Of a stretch of DNA of 64,000 bases, positions 43,702 to 52,140 are shown in pieces. The notes beneath the pieces were generated by a model. The model saw only the letters and a program-made list of their open reading frames with translations. It made no database searches and was not told where the DNA came from. Where the stretch lies: contig NZ_JAKRKC020000003.1 in the NCBI RefSeq assembly GCF_022664455.2, forward strand, positions 1,054,001 to 1,118,000, written 5' to 3'. This stretch comes from Actinomadura luzonensis (GTDB lineage: Bacteria > Actinomycetota > Actinomycetes > Streptosporangiales > Streptosporangiaceae). The position numbers were made by a program, and so were the translations under genes. The stretch's first letter is position 1, and every line of letters starts with the position of its first letter.

Positions 43702-44030
43702 CAAGCCACCTCCAGGTCTTCCAGGTCGCCGGCGAGGTCGGCGAGCTGAGCGGGCGTCTGCCCCGCCCAGATGCCCGACGTCGGACGGCTCTCCAACGCG
43801 TAGAGCTGGCAGAACTGCAGTGCCGGGCAGGTGGCGCAGACCTCGCGGGCGACGGCTTCGCGGGCCGCGCGCTCCTCGCTGCTCTCGATCGTGAGCCGCG
43901 GGCCGGTGTGCAGTTCGGGGTCGTAGGTGCATTCGGGGAGCGGCGCTCCGCCGTCCACCCGCCATGTCGCTTCGATGTCGGCGAGCGACATGCGCGCGGG
44001 ATGGGTGGGGCGGTTCGTGTTGTGTGCCAC
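43701..44030 (-). CDS. WhiB-family iron-sulfur transcriptional regulator
   Basis: A 109-aa WhiB-like protein. Four Cys ligate a [4Fe-4S] cluster: one in PECTYDPELH and three in VCATCPALQFC; the turn motif is GIWAG in place of the usual GVWGG. It is carried by the mobile element as the second gene of its transfer operon, so it may sense redox or nitric oxide and tune expression of the element or the host. Confidence 0.93.
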   Translation of the reverse strand: MAHNTNRPTHPARMSLADIEATWRVDGGAPLPECTYDPELHTGPRLTIESSEERAAREAVAREVCATCPALQFCQLYALESRPTSGIWAGQTPAQLADLAGDLEDLEVA

Positions 44031-44052
44031 TGGTGGATCTCTCTTTCTGCGT

Positions 44053-44220
44053 TCAGTTGCTGACGGTCTGGACGAACCGTGCGAACGACTCGGATGCGCT
44101 CATGACCAGGTGCGCTGCCGCCTTGACCAGGGTCGCGGCGCCCTCGGGGTCCTTCAGGGCGTAGAGCACGGCGCAGATCGTGAGGACGGTCGGAAGCACC
44201 TTTCGCGGGCGGACAAGCAT
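44053..44220 (-). CDS. 55-aa first gene of the transfer operon
   Basis: Encodes MLVRPRKVLPTVLTICAVLY with one hydrophobic stretch, then an amphipathic Ala-rich helix. It begins just downstream of the operon promoter and palindrome, and its codon bias fits the element. Possible small membrane or regulatory peptide; no family recognised. Confidence 0.5.
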   Translation of the reverse strand: MLVRPRKVLPTVLTICAVLYALKDPEGAATLVKAAAHLVMSASESFARFVQTVSN

Positions 44221-44242
44221 GGTGAGCCCCTCTCGGGTTCGC

Positions 44243-44297
44243 GAACCTGCATGCAGGTTCTAAGAGACATAGAACATGTACAGTCACGGAGAGTCAA
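44243..44297 (-). promoter_or_regulatory. Promoter and operator of the AICE transfer operon
   Basis: On the minus strand, -35 TTGACT (44292-44297), a 17-bp spacer and -10 TTCTAT (44269-44274) are followed at the expected transcription start by the perfect 18-bp palindrome GAACCTGCATGCAGGTTC (44243-44260). The placement suits a repressor that blocks the whole WhiB-RRQRL-DUF2637-tra operon; the adjacent divergent HTH/TPR regulator and the element's GntR proteins are candidates. Confidence 0.65.
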
Positions 44298-44543
44298 GTC
44301 CTAGGCGCCGATCGTTTCGGGTTCCTACGAGCCTCGCCTCGCTCGTTCCTGCTGACTCAAGGGTTCCTCGCGACGAGCGCCGGCAACACTGTGATCGCCC
44401 CCGGGACTGAATGCACAGGGGGTGCTTTTAGGGGTGCTTTCGGCCCTCGACCAGGAGAAACACCGAGACCAAATTTGTGGAGTTCGAGCCGCGCAAGCGC
44501 TGTACGCGCCATGATGCGAAGGCGCGGATATCCGGAGGTGAAC

Positions 44544-45917
44544 GTGTCTCGAATGCCCAATGTTGCACTCGCGCAGGCCATGCGGCGTGCAGATTGCTCA
44601 AATTCGGGACTTGCTTCGCGAGTGCGGCAAATTGCCCAGAAAGACGGCATAAACCTGAGTTGCACTCATGTGGACGTCAAGCGATGGCTTGATGGCGTGA
44701 AACCTCGGCCTGCGACGGCAAGATTCATCGTCGAGGCCCTCTCTCAGAAGGCCGGCGTGACGTTCTCGTTAGACGACCTCGGCTTGGGCAGCGTCGTCAC
44801 TCCGGAGACGCTTGAAGCCACCCTCGCCCACGGCGGCGGGATATCCGACGTCGGAAGCCTCTTGCTGGGTCTAACCCGGCGGGATCTCGCTGACGATCCC
44901 GTCGCGCTGGAGTCCGTGATCGTTCCGGACGCCTGGAACGAGGCTCTGATCGCGTGGCTGCTGTCGCGGCCTGAGCCGCATCAAGTCAAAGAGACCGCTC
45001 GTCCATCTGTGGGCGTGTGGGACGTGCACGCCATCCGGGCAACAACCGAGATCTTCGCGAACATGGGATTTCAGTTCGGCGGCGGCCACGCACGTTCCGC
45101 GCTCATCCAGTATTACAACCGCGAAGTCGTCCCCATGCTGGGCGGCAGATTCACGGAGCCGGTAGGACGATCCTTGTACGCGGCGGCGGCAGAAATCACC
45201 GAACTGGTGGCCTGGTCGGCTTACGACCTCGGCAGGCATGGGCTCGCCCAGCGATATTTCCTTCAAGGGCTACGCCTCGCGCAGGCATCGGGTGACCGCA
45301 TGATCGGCGGTCTGCTACTCGCTGATATGAGTCATCAGGCCAACTACCTCGGCCGGTATAACCAGGCGATACAGCTTGCGCGCGCCGCCCAGGAAGGATG
45401 CAGGGACGTCTCCACCGCCACGCCCATGGCCTTGTTCTACGCCATGGAAGCGCGAGCCCACGCAGGTAACGGTGACGAGGCCCAATGCGCACGGGCCTTG
45501 CTCCAGGCCGAGAAGTATTTCAGCAAGCGCAACGTAGAGGATGACCCGCCATGGTCACGCTACTTCGACGCTGCGGAGCTGGCGAGCGAAGGCGCGCACT
45601 GCTATCGCGACCTCAGGGTTCCCTCGCAGGCCATGGAGTTCGTCGGTCAGGCCGTCGATCTCTGTGATCCGATGTACGTGCGGACGCTCGCCTTCGACCG
45701 CCTCGTGCAGGCTGCCAGCTACGTCCACATGGGGCAGCCCGCGAAGGCCGCCCTGGTGGCGCTCGAAGCCATCAACCTTGCCGGCCCCCTCAAGTCCGCG
45801 CGTTACCTCCGGTATATCCGAGATCTGAAAGCCGACCTCGCAGGCTTTGGTTGCGAGGATTCGGTCATGGCCTTCAACACTCTCATCGCCGAAAAGTATC
45901 CTTCCCTCGGCACCTAG
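44544..45917 (+). CDS. HTH/TPR-type regulator of the integrated element
   Basis: A 457-aa protein with an N-terminal XRE-like region (LASRVRQIAQKDGINLSCTH, VKRWLDGVKPRPATARFI; residues 14-70) and a long all-helical TPR-like sensor part with AWSAYDLGRHGLAQRYFLQG and ADMSHQANYLGRYNQAIQLA. The start is GTG 44544 because GGAGG lies five bases upstream. Such HTH-TPR regulators often control conjugation or antibiotic genes in response to peptides. It is divergent from the transfer operon, which it may repress, and convergent with the APH-like gene (4-bp overlap). Confidence 0.8.
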   Translation: MSRMPNVALAQAMRRADCSNSGLASRVRQIAQKDGINLSCTHVDVKRWLDGVKPRPATARFIVEALSQKAGVTFSLDDLGLGSVVTPETLEATLAHGGGISDVGSLLLGLTRRDLADDPVALESVIVPDAWNEALIAWLLSRPEPHQVKETARPSVGVWDVHAIRATTEIFANMGFQFGGGHARSALIQYYNREVVPMLGGRFTEPVGRSLYAAAAEITELVAWSAYDLGRHGLAQRYFLQGLRLAQASGDRMIGGLLLADMSHQANYLGRYNQAIQLARAAQEGCRDVSTATPMALFYAMEARAHAGNGDEAQCARALLQAEKYFSKRNVEDDPPWSRYFDAAELASEGAHCYRDLRVPSQAMEFVGQAVDLCDPMYVRTLAFDRLVQAASYVHMGQPAKAALVALEAINLAGPLKSARYLRYIRDLKADLAGFGCEDSVMAFNTLIAEKYPSLGT

Positions 45918-46822
45918 AAAGCCCGCCACTGACGGGGCGAGTCCGGATTCTGGAGACAGAAAAGGCGATTACGGAACTCGCGAGCGATGGCCTCGTCTTC
46001 GTTGACGTTCTGCATCAACCATGTAGTCATCTTGAATTCGTTGATGTCCCGGAGGACGGGATAGCCCTCCCAGCCCAGTACATCGAAGCCGTAACGCTCC
46101 GCGAACTGGTCATATTCGGCACGGGTACCCCAGCCCAGGGAGTGTTCAATGGCTGTGACGGCGAGATCGGTCTCAGGAGGGCCGAAGGCAAAACGCTCAA
46201 AATCGATCAGCACGATGGTGCCGTCAGTGGTCTTGATGAGGTTGTCAGAGTGGGCGTCGCCGTGTACGGCACAGGCGGGAAGAGGGAAATGCAGGGCCTC
46301 ATAGGCTGCCCGGAGCTCCTGGTACTTCCTGAGCAGGAATTGACGCTCCTCGGCCGAGAGGATGCTGGTCGAGGAGATGCGCTCCAAGACGCGCCCAAGG
46401 ATGTCCATCTGTGGCAGTGCTAGATCCTCAGGGACCGGCATGCGGTGGAGAGCCCGCAAGACCTCGGCCAGTTCGGTCAAGGTCGCAGGACCGCCGCCGT
46501 TGTCGATGAAGTGCCAAAGCGTGACGGGCCTGTCTCTGACCACGAGAGGCTGGGAGTGATGGGTTGTTCGCGCTGCTGGCAGTCCCGCCTCATGGAGCCA
46601 GGTGGACACGGCCACCTCTTTGCGAGCATCGTCCAGCACATCCAGGTTCCGCGCGATGCGCACAACGACCCGTTCTGCGGCCAGAACGAAAAGGGCGTTC
46701 TCACCAAGGCGGATCAGCCGCGCGTCTCCGCTTGCGAGGCCGGCGACCCTGCAAGCTTCCTGGAGGGTTGCCTGTGCTTCCTGAGAGGTGAACGGGACTG
46801 TGGCTGGCTGGAACACGGTCAC
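45914..46822 (-). CDS. Aminoglycoside-phosphotransferase-family kinase
   Basis: A 302-aa APH/choline-kinase fold protein with ENALFVLAAERVVVRIAR (N lobe), the Brenner motif CAVHGDAHSDNLIKT with catalytic Asp (near residue 194) and the metal-binding IVLIDFERFAFGPPETDL. The substrate is unknown; it may phosphorylate an antibiotic or a small metabolite. The GTG start shares one base with the stop of the triple-GntR regulator, so the two are translationally coupled. Confidence 0.88.
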   Translation of the reverse strand: MTVFQPATVPFTSQEAQATLQEACRVAGLASGDARLIRLGENALFVLAAERVVVRIARNLDVLDDARKEVAVSTWLHEAGLPAARTTHHSQPLVVRDRPVTLWHFIDNGGGPATLTELAEVLRALHRMPVPEDLALPQMDILGRVLERISSTSILSAEERQFLLRKYQELRAAYEALHFPLPACAVHGDAHSDNLIKTTDGTIVLIDFERFAFGPPETDLAVTAIEHSLGWGTRAEYDQFAERYGFDVLGWEGYPVLRDINEFKMTTWLMQNVNEDEAIAREFRNRLFCLQNPDSPRQWRAF

Positions 46823-47511
46823 TAGGAGCCCTTTGGTTGTGCCTTGACCACGCGGCCTCTTCCGGCCCGCTTCTCGACTATCCCTTCTGCTTCTAGCAGC
46901 GCGAACGCCCGCCTGACAGTGATACGACCAACGCCTTGCTCTTGAGCCAGTGCATTCTCTCCGGGAAGCACAGCACCAACGGCGAACCTCCCGCCCGCTA
47001 TGTCCTGCCGCAGGACGGCGGCAACATCGTCGGCACGCGTGCGTGCGTAGTCAGGCCCACCGACGAACCACCCCTTGCCGTGAACCGCGGAGATCAGACG
47101 TTCAGCGGCAAGCAGTTGGAACGCCTGGCGAACAGTTCCCTTCGAGACGCCGTACTCATCCGCAGCCACCGCTTCGCCCGGTAGTTGCTGGCCAGGTGTC
47201 AGTTCGCCGGTCTCGATGCGCTTGCGTAGAGCCTCGGCGATCGTTTCGTACTGGGTCGAGGCCGCCCGGCCGGCGCCTGGCGGACCGTCCCCCACCACTC
47301 TGCGTCCGCGGCCTGCCTCGCTGGCCACCAGTCCTGCCCGCTCCAGCTCGGCGACGGCCTGCCGAACGGTTCCTCTGGCCACGCCGTACGTTCGAGCAAG
47401 GTCCGCCTCGGAGAGCAGCATGCCGCCGGCGGGCGGATCTCCTTCGCGAATGCGGCGGCGAAGGTCCTCGGCTATCCGTACGTAGGTGGGGCCATCCTTC
47501 GCCTTGCTCAT
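46822..47511 (-). CDS. Regulator made of three tandem GntR winged-helix domains
   Basis: A 229-aa protein built only of GntR-type DNA-binding units: residues 7-75 (YVRIAEDLRRRIREG, YGVARGTVRQAVAELERAG), 83-150 (YETIAEALRKRIETG, YGVSKGTVRQAFQLLAAE) and 157-225 (VAAVLRQDIAGG, QGVGRITVRRAFALLEAEG). There is no UTRA, FCD or other effector domain. GntR proteins normally have one such domain and a ligand-binding partner, so this layout is odd. It may bridge several operators. It is coupled to the APH-like kinase. Confidence 0.85.
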   Translation of the reverse strand: MSKAKDGPTYVRIAEDLRRRIREGDPPAGGMLLSEADLARTYGVARGTVRQAVAELERAGLVASEAGRGRRVVGDGPPGAGRAASTQYETIAEALRKRIETGELTPGQQLPGEAVAADEYGVSKGTVRQAFQLLAAERLISAVHGKGWFVGGPDYARTRADDVAAVLRQDIAGGRFAVGAVLPGENALAQEQGVGRITVRRAFALLEAEGIVEKRAGRGRVVKAQPKGS

Positions 47512-47724
47512 CGCGCTCCCTCGCCGAGGCATATCGTCTCTAGGGTAGGGCGGACAGGCTAGGACCTGCGATGGGTCGCGGCTCCATGCCTCATCACGAG
47601 TCTTCCCGTGGTGGAGCCAGGAGACGCGGCATGACGCCATGTCGGCCGAAATGCCCTCGTCGCCCCGACAGAGCACAGGCGATCGAGGCACTGCCGCGCG
47701 GCCGCAGTGAATGCAAGTGCGGCG

Positions 47725-48039
47725 TTAGTCAGTCTGCTCCTTGCGAGCGCGCCCGCCCTGCCGGCGGGCTCGTGGAGGGACTTCGTAGAGGTCTACGCAT
47801 CGATGCGTCTTCTCAAATTCAGCGATGAGCGTCGTCCAGACTGCACGCGCGTGCGGATAGCGTCCCCTGCCAGCCTCTTCATAGTCCCCGGAATAGCCGA
47901 CGCGCAGGACGAGGAACTGCCCGCCCTGACTCGCCCACTCCAGTGCCCCACAGCACGAGGTCTCCGTGATCCGAAGACGATCCTTGGACGGACGTCCGTA
48001 CGGCTCCCAGCGCGGCGCAGGCGCATCAGGAGGTGACAT
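47725..48039 (-). CDS. Hypothetical protein, third gene of an operon divergent from GntR
   Basis: A 104-aa soluble protein (RLRITETSCCGALEWASQGG, FLVLRVGYSGDYEEAGRG, AVWTTLIAEFEKTHRCVDLY). Start ATG behind GGAGGTGAC read on the minus strand, overlapping the upstream gene by 14 bp. No known family. Confidence 0.65.
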   Translation of the reverse strand: MSPPDAPAPRWEPYGRPSKDRLRITETSCCGALEWASQGGQFLVLRVGYSGDYEEAGRGRYPHARAVWTTLIAEFEKTHRCVDLYEVPPRARRQGGRARKEQTD

Positions 48040-48370
48040 GGCCGCTCGTCTCCTCGACGGCGTACTCCTGTAGGTAGCGGTAGACAATGCGACGGCTGCG
48101 CTGCCAGGTACACGCGAAGGCGAGTGCCAGGAGCGTTTCTGAGACCAGCTCATGCCGAATGCCGAAAGCGACCTCCTCGGCGGTCAGCTTGGGCATCGGC
48201 CTCGCACACCAACTGCCCTGCGCGTCGCGCCAGACGTAGAACCGCCTGAAGGCGCCATGCAGCTCATCAGACAGGACGTCAGGCACGTGAGGTCCATATA
48301 GGTGATCTCCCGGGTATTTTCGTGCAGACCCTGCTCTACGCTGCTCCCCGCGATCAACGTCCGAGGTCAC
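48026..48370 (-). CDS. Hypothetical protein, second gene of the same operon
   Basis: A 114-aa protein with FRRFYVWRDAQGSWCARPMP and a helical C-terminal half (VSETLLALAFACTWQRSRRIV). GTG start, 17-bp overlap with the ATPase-like gene upstream. I recognise no domain. Confidence 0.6.
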   Translation of the reverse strand: MTSDVDRGEQRRAGSARKYPGDHLYGPHVPDVLSDELHGAFRRFYVWRDAQGSWCARPMPKLTAEEVAFGIRHELVSETLLALAFACTWQRSRRIVYRYLQEYAVEETSGHVTS

Positions 48371-48722
48371 GGCGCACCTCTCTGCGCCTGCGCAGAATCA
48401 CCCACGCCCGATGCCCGTTGTGGTCTCCCGATGCGCCGAAGGATGTGGCGGTGCTGGACAGTTCAGCAGTCTCGAAACCTCCCGAGTAATCGCTGCCGCC
48501 CGGATCTTGCACCTCGATGCGAAGGCTGTCCTGACTCACATCTATCTGCGTGTGGATGCGCTCGCCCTGTCCGGTGCGCCGAATGGCAGCGGACACCAGG
48601 GCGCGAGCCGCCTGCTCGGCGGCATATGCGAGATCCGGCCGTTCGGCTTGCGCGATGCCACGCACCCAAACGCCCACACTGTCGATGCTGTCCGGAATGG
48701 GCGGTACCGATTGCTGATACAT
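48354..48722 (-). CDS. Anti-sigma-like HATPase domain protein, reduced
   Basis: A 122-aa protein from ATG 48722 resembling HATPase_c_2 (anti-sigma factor kinase) domains: AYAAEQAARALVSAAIRR, ERIHTQIDVSQDSLRIEVQDPGGSD and the closing GDHNGHRAWVILRR. The usual N-box Asn is replaced or missing and the D-box is DPGG, so ATP binding may be weak. It is first gene of a three-gene overlapping operon, divergent (81 bp) from the GntR-UTRA regulator that probably controls it. Confidence 0.7.
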   Translation of the reverse strand: MYQQSVPPIPDSIDSVGVWVRGIAQAERPDLAYAAEQAARALVSAAIRRTGQGERIHTQIDVSQDSLRIEVQDPGGSDYSGGFETAELSSTATSFGASGDHNGHRAWVILRRRREVRRDLGR

Positions 48723-48803
48723 CACAAGCCAAACCTTCTCGGGTAGGTCTCGATGCGTCCCGATAAGCTTGAAGCTTCCCGGCAAGGCTGTCAAGCTACC
48801 CGA

Positions 48804-49586
48804 GTGAATCGAGAAGACGAGCGCCCTTTGTACCTGCGAGTCGCCGATCAACTGCGCGAACGCATCAGGTCCGGGGAGTTGCAGGAAGGAGATCGGCTAC
48901 CCTCCGTGCCAGGGCTCGCCGCTGATCTCGGCATCTCACGCTCCACGGCCTCCGAGGCGCTGAAGGTGCTCATCTCGGAGGGTCTTGCCGTCGCGCGATC
49001 CGGATCCGGCACATTTGTTCGGCTGCCTCGAGAGCCGCAACGCCTCATTCGCGCGTGGTACCGAGCGACGCCGTACGGCTCACCCTTCATGCAGGACATG
49101 CATCGACAGGGCCGCGAAGCCGGCTGGAGCTACGAATCGAAGACAGTCCAGGCCTCACCGGAGATTCGCGACCGCTTGGGCCTCACCGAGAGCACGGGCG
49201 ACGCGGAAGATGTCGTCCGAACTGACTACGTCTTCTTGGCGGACGGGGAGCCCGTCATGCTCTCAACAAGTTGGGAACCGCTCGTGGTTACACGCGGGAC
49301 GCCGATCGTCCTACCGGAGGACGGCATGCTGGCGGGCCGCGGAGTGGCCGAACGCATGCTGAGCATCGGCATGCCCATCGACGACTGGGTGGAGGAAGTC
49401 GCAGCCCGGCTTGGAACGGCCGAGGAGTGTGAGCGGCTACGGCGTGCGGCTGGCTCGATCATGGTGACGATCAAGCGCACGTACTACTCGGCAGACACCC
49501 AGGTCGAGACTGCTGACATCGTGGTACCGGCCGACCGGTTCACACTGGTCTACAGCGGCAAGATGGGATGCGTTCCCGAGCAATAA
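48804..49586 (+). CDS. GntR-family regulator with UTRA domain
   Basis: A 260-aa HutC/YvoA-type regulator. The GntR domain has LYLRVADQLRERIRSGELQE and LGISRSTASEALKVLISEG (residues 10-70), and the UTRA ligand-binding domain follows (FVRLPREPQRL, then DVVRTDYVFLADGEPVMLST). The GTG start at 48804 directly follows the repeat AAGCTTCCCGG (48772) / AAGCTACCCGA (48793), which may be its operator and suggests a leaderless message. Such regulators silence conjugation in actinomycete plasmids (KorSA-like), so it may control the divergent operon and the element. Confidence 0.88.
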   Translation: MNREDERPLYLRVADQLRERIRSGELQEGDRLPSVPGLAADLGISRSTASEALKVLISEGLAVARSGSGTFVRLPREPQRLIRAWYRATPYGSPFMQDMHRQGREAGWSYESKTVQASPEIRDRLGLTESTGDAEDVVRTDYVFLADGEPVMLSTSWEPLVVTRGTPIVLPEDGMLAGRGVAERMLSIGMPIDDWVEEVAARLGTAEECERLRRAAGSIMVTIKRTYYSADTQVETADIVVPADRFTLVYSGKMGCVPEQ

Positions 49587-49861
49587 TCGCTCATCGATCC
49601 ACCGAACCAACGTCACAACTGGTGAAGCAGGTTGCTCATGCGTTCGGCGAACGGCTGCGGCCTTCACTCGTTCAAGGACCCAACGCCCTGGCTGGCCATA
49701 GCATGCATCGTCGATGTCGGAGCCGCCCAAGCGTCGCATGCAGATTGTGGAACGTCGTCACCGAAACGAGCTGAGTTCGTGCTAAATATGCCTCGGGCCG
49801 TGGAGAACACGGATCCTGCTGGGCGTCCACCGAGGTCTCTTCTCAGAGATCACGACTGCCC

Positions 49862-50668
49862 TCAGGAGCGCGCCTCTCCGGACTCCGGATCATCGGTAGA
49901 CTGTGCCGGTTGCTCCGGCGCGATCAACTCGCCGGGAGAGGCAGTTGCTTTTTCGCTAGGAGTTGCGCGACGTCGCTTCTCTGCCTCCATCGCCAGTGGT
50001 CCCGTGAGGTCAACCAGCGCTCCCGCATAGCCGAGGCCCTCAAGCAGTTGCCTCCGCCAATCGTTCGCCTCATGCACCCGGCCCTCGCCATAACAGCGGG
50101 CTACGCCTTGCCTAAGCGCTTGAATCATATATTTGGGCATATATGGCTCCATTTGGGCGGTTTTGTCCAACTCAAGCCAAGGCAGCACTCGCCTCTCTTC
50201 GTGCGAGCCAAGTCGAATCCATTCTAGAGGCGCTTCTAAGTAAACAATTGACATCTCCGGGCCATCGTGAACCAGCTGTGACTCCACGAAGCGTCCGCGC
50301 AGGTTGTTGTCCGAAACACGCCAAAGGTGCAGGGAGCCTCTCCCACCCCCACCCTTGACCGACCAGTAGGTTCCATCCATGCAGCCATCACTGTACCTTC
50401 CCACGAAGGACCATTTCCTATCGAGATACGGCCCGTGGATGCGCCATATGTGACCGGAAACGGATTGACGGTGATGGCGGACACGCATCAGCTCAACAGA
50501 CCAAGGCACTCCTCTCATTGCGGGATCATCGGCGTAGTATGTGACCTGATACCACAGCCCGGCCAAGGCGCCTGATCGCTCGTAGTACGCCTTGGCCACT
50601 AGGACCAGCGCAGACCAGACGCCGGCGCCTAAAACACTGATGAGGATGTTCGAAAACCATTCGCTCAT
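49862..50668 (-). CDS. Orphan membrane-anchored protein with a W/Y/G-rich beta domain
   Basis: A 268-aa protein. Residues 7-28 form one membrane helix (ILISVLGAGVWSALVLVAKA); residues 32-150 have a calycin-like rhythm of Gly-Trp/Tyr pairs (ALAGLWYQVTYYADDP, VSGHIWRIHGPY, WSFVGRYSDGCMDGTYW, GSLHLWRVSDNNLRGRF). A helical segment and a Ser/Pro/Glu tail follow. No family is recognised. It is alone, AT-richer than the element core, and flanked by gene-free DNA, like an acquired cargo gene; a membrane-acting effector is a guess. Confidence 0.7.
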   Translation of the reverse strand: MSEWFSNILISVLGAGVWSALVLVAKAYYERSGALAGLWYQVTYYADDPAMRGVPWSVELMRVRHHRQSVSGHIWRIHGPYLDRKWSFVGRYSDGCMDGTYWSVKGGGGRGSLHLWRVSDNNLRGRFVESQLVHDGPEMSIVYLEAPLEWIRLGSHEERRVLPWLELDKTAQMEPYMPKYMIQALRQGVARCYGEGRVHEANDWRRQLLEGLGYAGALVDLTGPLAMEAEKRRRATPSEKATASPGELIAPEQPAQSTDDPESGEARS

Positions 50669-51078
50669 GTCGTCTCTCTACACCGATATGCTGGCACTCT
50701 AGTCAGCATCGCCCGGATGGCAACCCTTCACACGGAAATAGATCCCAGGGAACCATCGAACTGACACAAGAGCTCGCCTCTTCAATGATCCAGTCGGATC
50801 TGATCAGTTCCGTCCGATGCGTTCGCCATGTGGTCTATCTCTTGAGAGATGCTTCTGAGCTGTGGAGATACTGGCCGTGTCAGCAACATCTGCTGCGTCC
50901 GCACGCGCCAAGTGATTGGGTCGCCTGCTGCAAGCGTGGGGCAACCTGATCATTAGAGGAGGATGCATTTCGCCTGGAATGCACCTCGGCGAACTCGGTG
51001 ACCGACTTGGAACCTGCTGCGGAGTTGCAATGCAGGCGTCCCAAGCACTGCCGGTCTCGCTCGTGAGTCAGTCGCAGT
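50669..51078. other. Gene-free, AT-richer stretch in the element's right end
   Basis: About 410 bp between the orphan membrane gene and the IS5 element. No frame shows coding character and no strong repeat is visible. It contains the promoter of the minus-strand gene at 50668. Confidence 0.5.
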
Positions 51079-51878
51079 GAGCCCTTTTCATCCTGAGTAG
51101 CGGCGTTCTTCGATGAGCTGCAGGACGAGGATGGCCTGCACGATCGTGGTGGCGCGGTGCGGGCAGCAGCGCAGCCGGGTCAGAATCTTCCAGGTCTTCA
51201 GGGTGGCGACGGCGCGTTCCCCGCAGGCACGGATGCGAGCGTGTGCGCGGTTGACCGAGCGCTGATGGCGCGACAGCGGCGGCCGCAGCCGATGGCCTTT
51301 GAACGGCGTGCGGATGCTGCCGCCCGCGCCTTGATAGCCCTTGTCGGCGAAGGTCTTCACCCCTGCCGCGGTCAGCGCGTTGATCAGGCCGGTAGCGCGT
51401 GCCGCGGTCAGGTCATGCGTGGCACCGGGCAACGCCGGCGAGACCCACACCAGCCGGCCAGCGGGATCGGCCAGGACCTGCACGTTCACGCCGTGGCGGC
51501 GGTGTTTACCGGAGTAGTACGGCCGTTCGTCGGCCAGCCGGTCGATCGGGATCAAGGTGCCGTCCAGGATGGCGTAGGCCAGCCGGCCGGCGCGTAAGAC
51601 GGCGGCGCGGACGTCGTCGGCGAGCAGGGCAAGCAGGTCGATCGCTTCGCGGACGTAGCGCCAGGCGGTGCTGGTGCCGATGGCGAAGCCTGCGGCCAGA
51701 CGCGCGTAGGTGTCACCGTTACGCAAGTGGGCCAGGACGAGCAGGGCTTGCCGAGACGCATCCAGGCGCCGCCACCGGCAGCGGCGCTCGGCACGCCGGA
51801 CGCGGATCAGCTCGGCCAGACGGGTCAGGGTGTGATTGGACAGCGGGATCGCGGCACGGTATGACAGCAACGAGGCTC
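51079..51878 (-). mobile_element. IS5-family insertion sequence (ends approximate)
   Basis: Short imperfect ends starting GAGCC are seen at about 51079 and, inverted, at about 51878. No convincing target duplication could be found, so the ends may be off by some bases. A separate inverted repeat (GAGGCTCTCCGGTAG with CTTACCGGGAGCCTC, 51873-51926) crosses the right end. Confidence 0.7.
51088..51870 (-). CDS. IS5-family transposase
   Basis: A 260-aa DDE transposase with an HTH-like N-terminal part (YARLAAGFAIGTSTAWRYVR), Asp 1 in AILDGTLIPID (near residue 107), Asp 2 in KTFADKGYQGAGG (near 173) and Glu in ACGERAVATLKTWKIL (near 226). The start used is TTG at 51870; a later start is possible. 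Reading frame intact. Confidence 0.9.
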   Translation of the reverse strand: MLSYRAAIPLSNHTLTRLAELIRVRRAERRCRWRRLDASRQALLVLAHLRNGDTYARLAAGFAIGTSTAWRYVREAIDLLALLADDVRAAVLRAGRLAYAILDGTLIPIDRLADERPYYSGKHRRHGVNVQVLADPAGRLVWVSPALPGATHDLTAARATGLINALTAAGVKTFADKGYQGAGGSIRTPFKGHRLRPPLSRHQRSVNRAHARIRACGERAVATLKTWKILTRLRCCPHRATTIVQAILVLQLIEERRYSG

Positions 51879-52140
51879 TCCGGTAGAGGCATCGGATCTT
51901 GGTCGACTGCTGTCTTACCGGGAGCCTCTCTTCGTGCCAACCCTTCCCGGCGCCGCCCCTTGCTGACCAGCGCGATCAGGTTGGAAAAGCCTCAGTAGTT
52001 GGCACAGCCTGCGTCATGTGCGGGTTTTGGGCTAACAGCCACGTGCATGGACCCACTGTGGACCAGCGGCCTGCCCAGAAGGGCACCCAGCACCCAAACC
52101 TGCAGGTCAGCCGATGTACGCAGCGGTGATCAGCAACCCT

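Noticed and set aside
45914-46822. Named aminoglycoside-resistance gene
   Set aside because: Only the general kinase fold and Brenner motif are recognisable; no similarity to a specific resistance class can be claimed.
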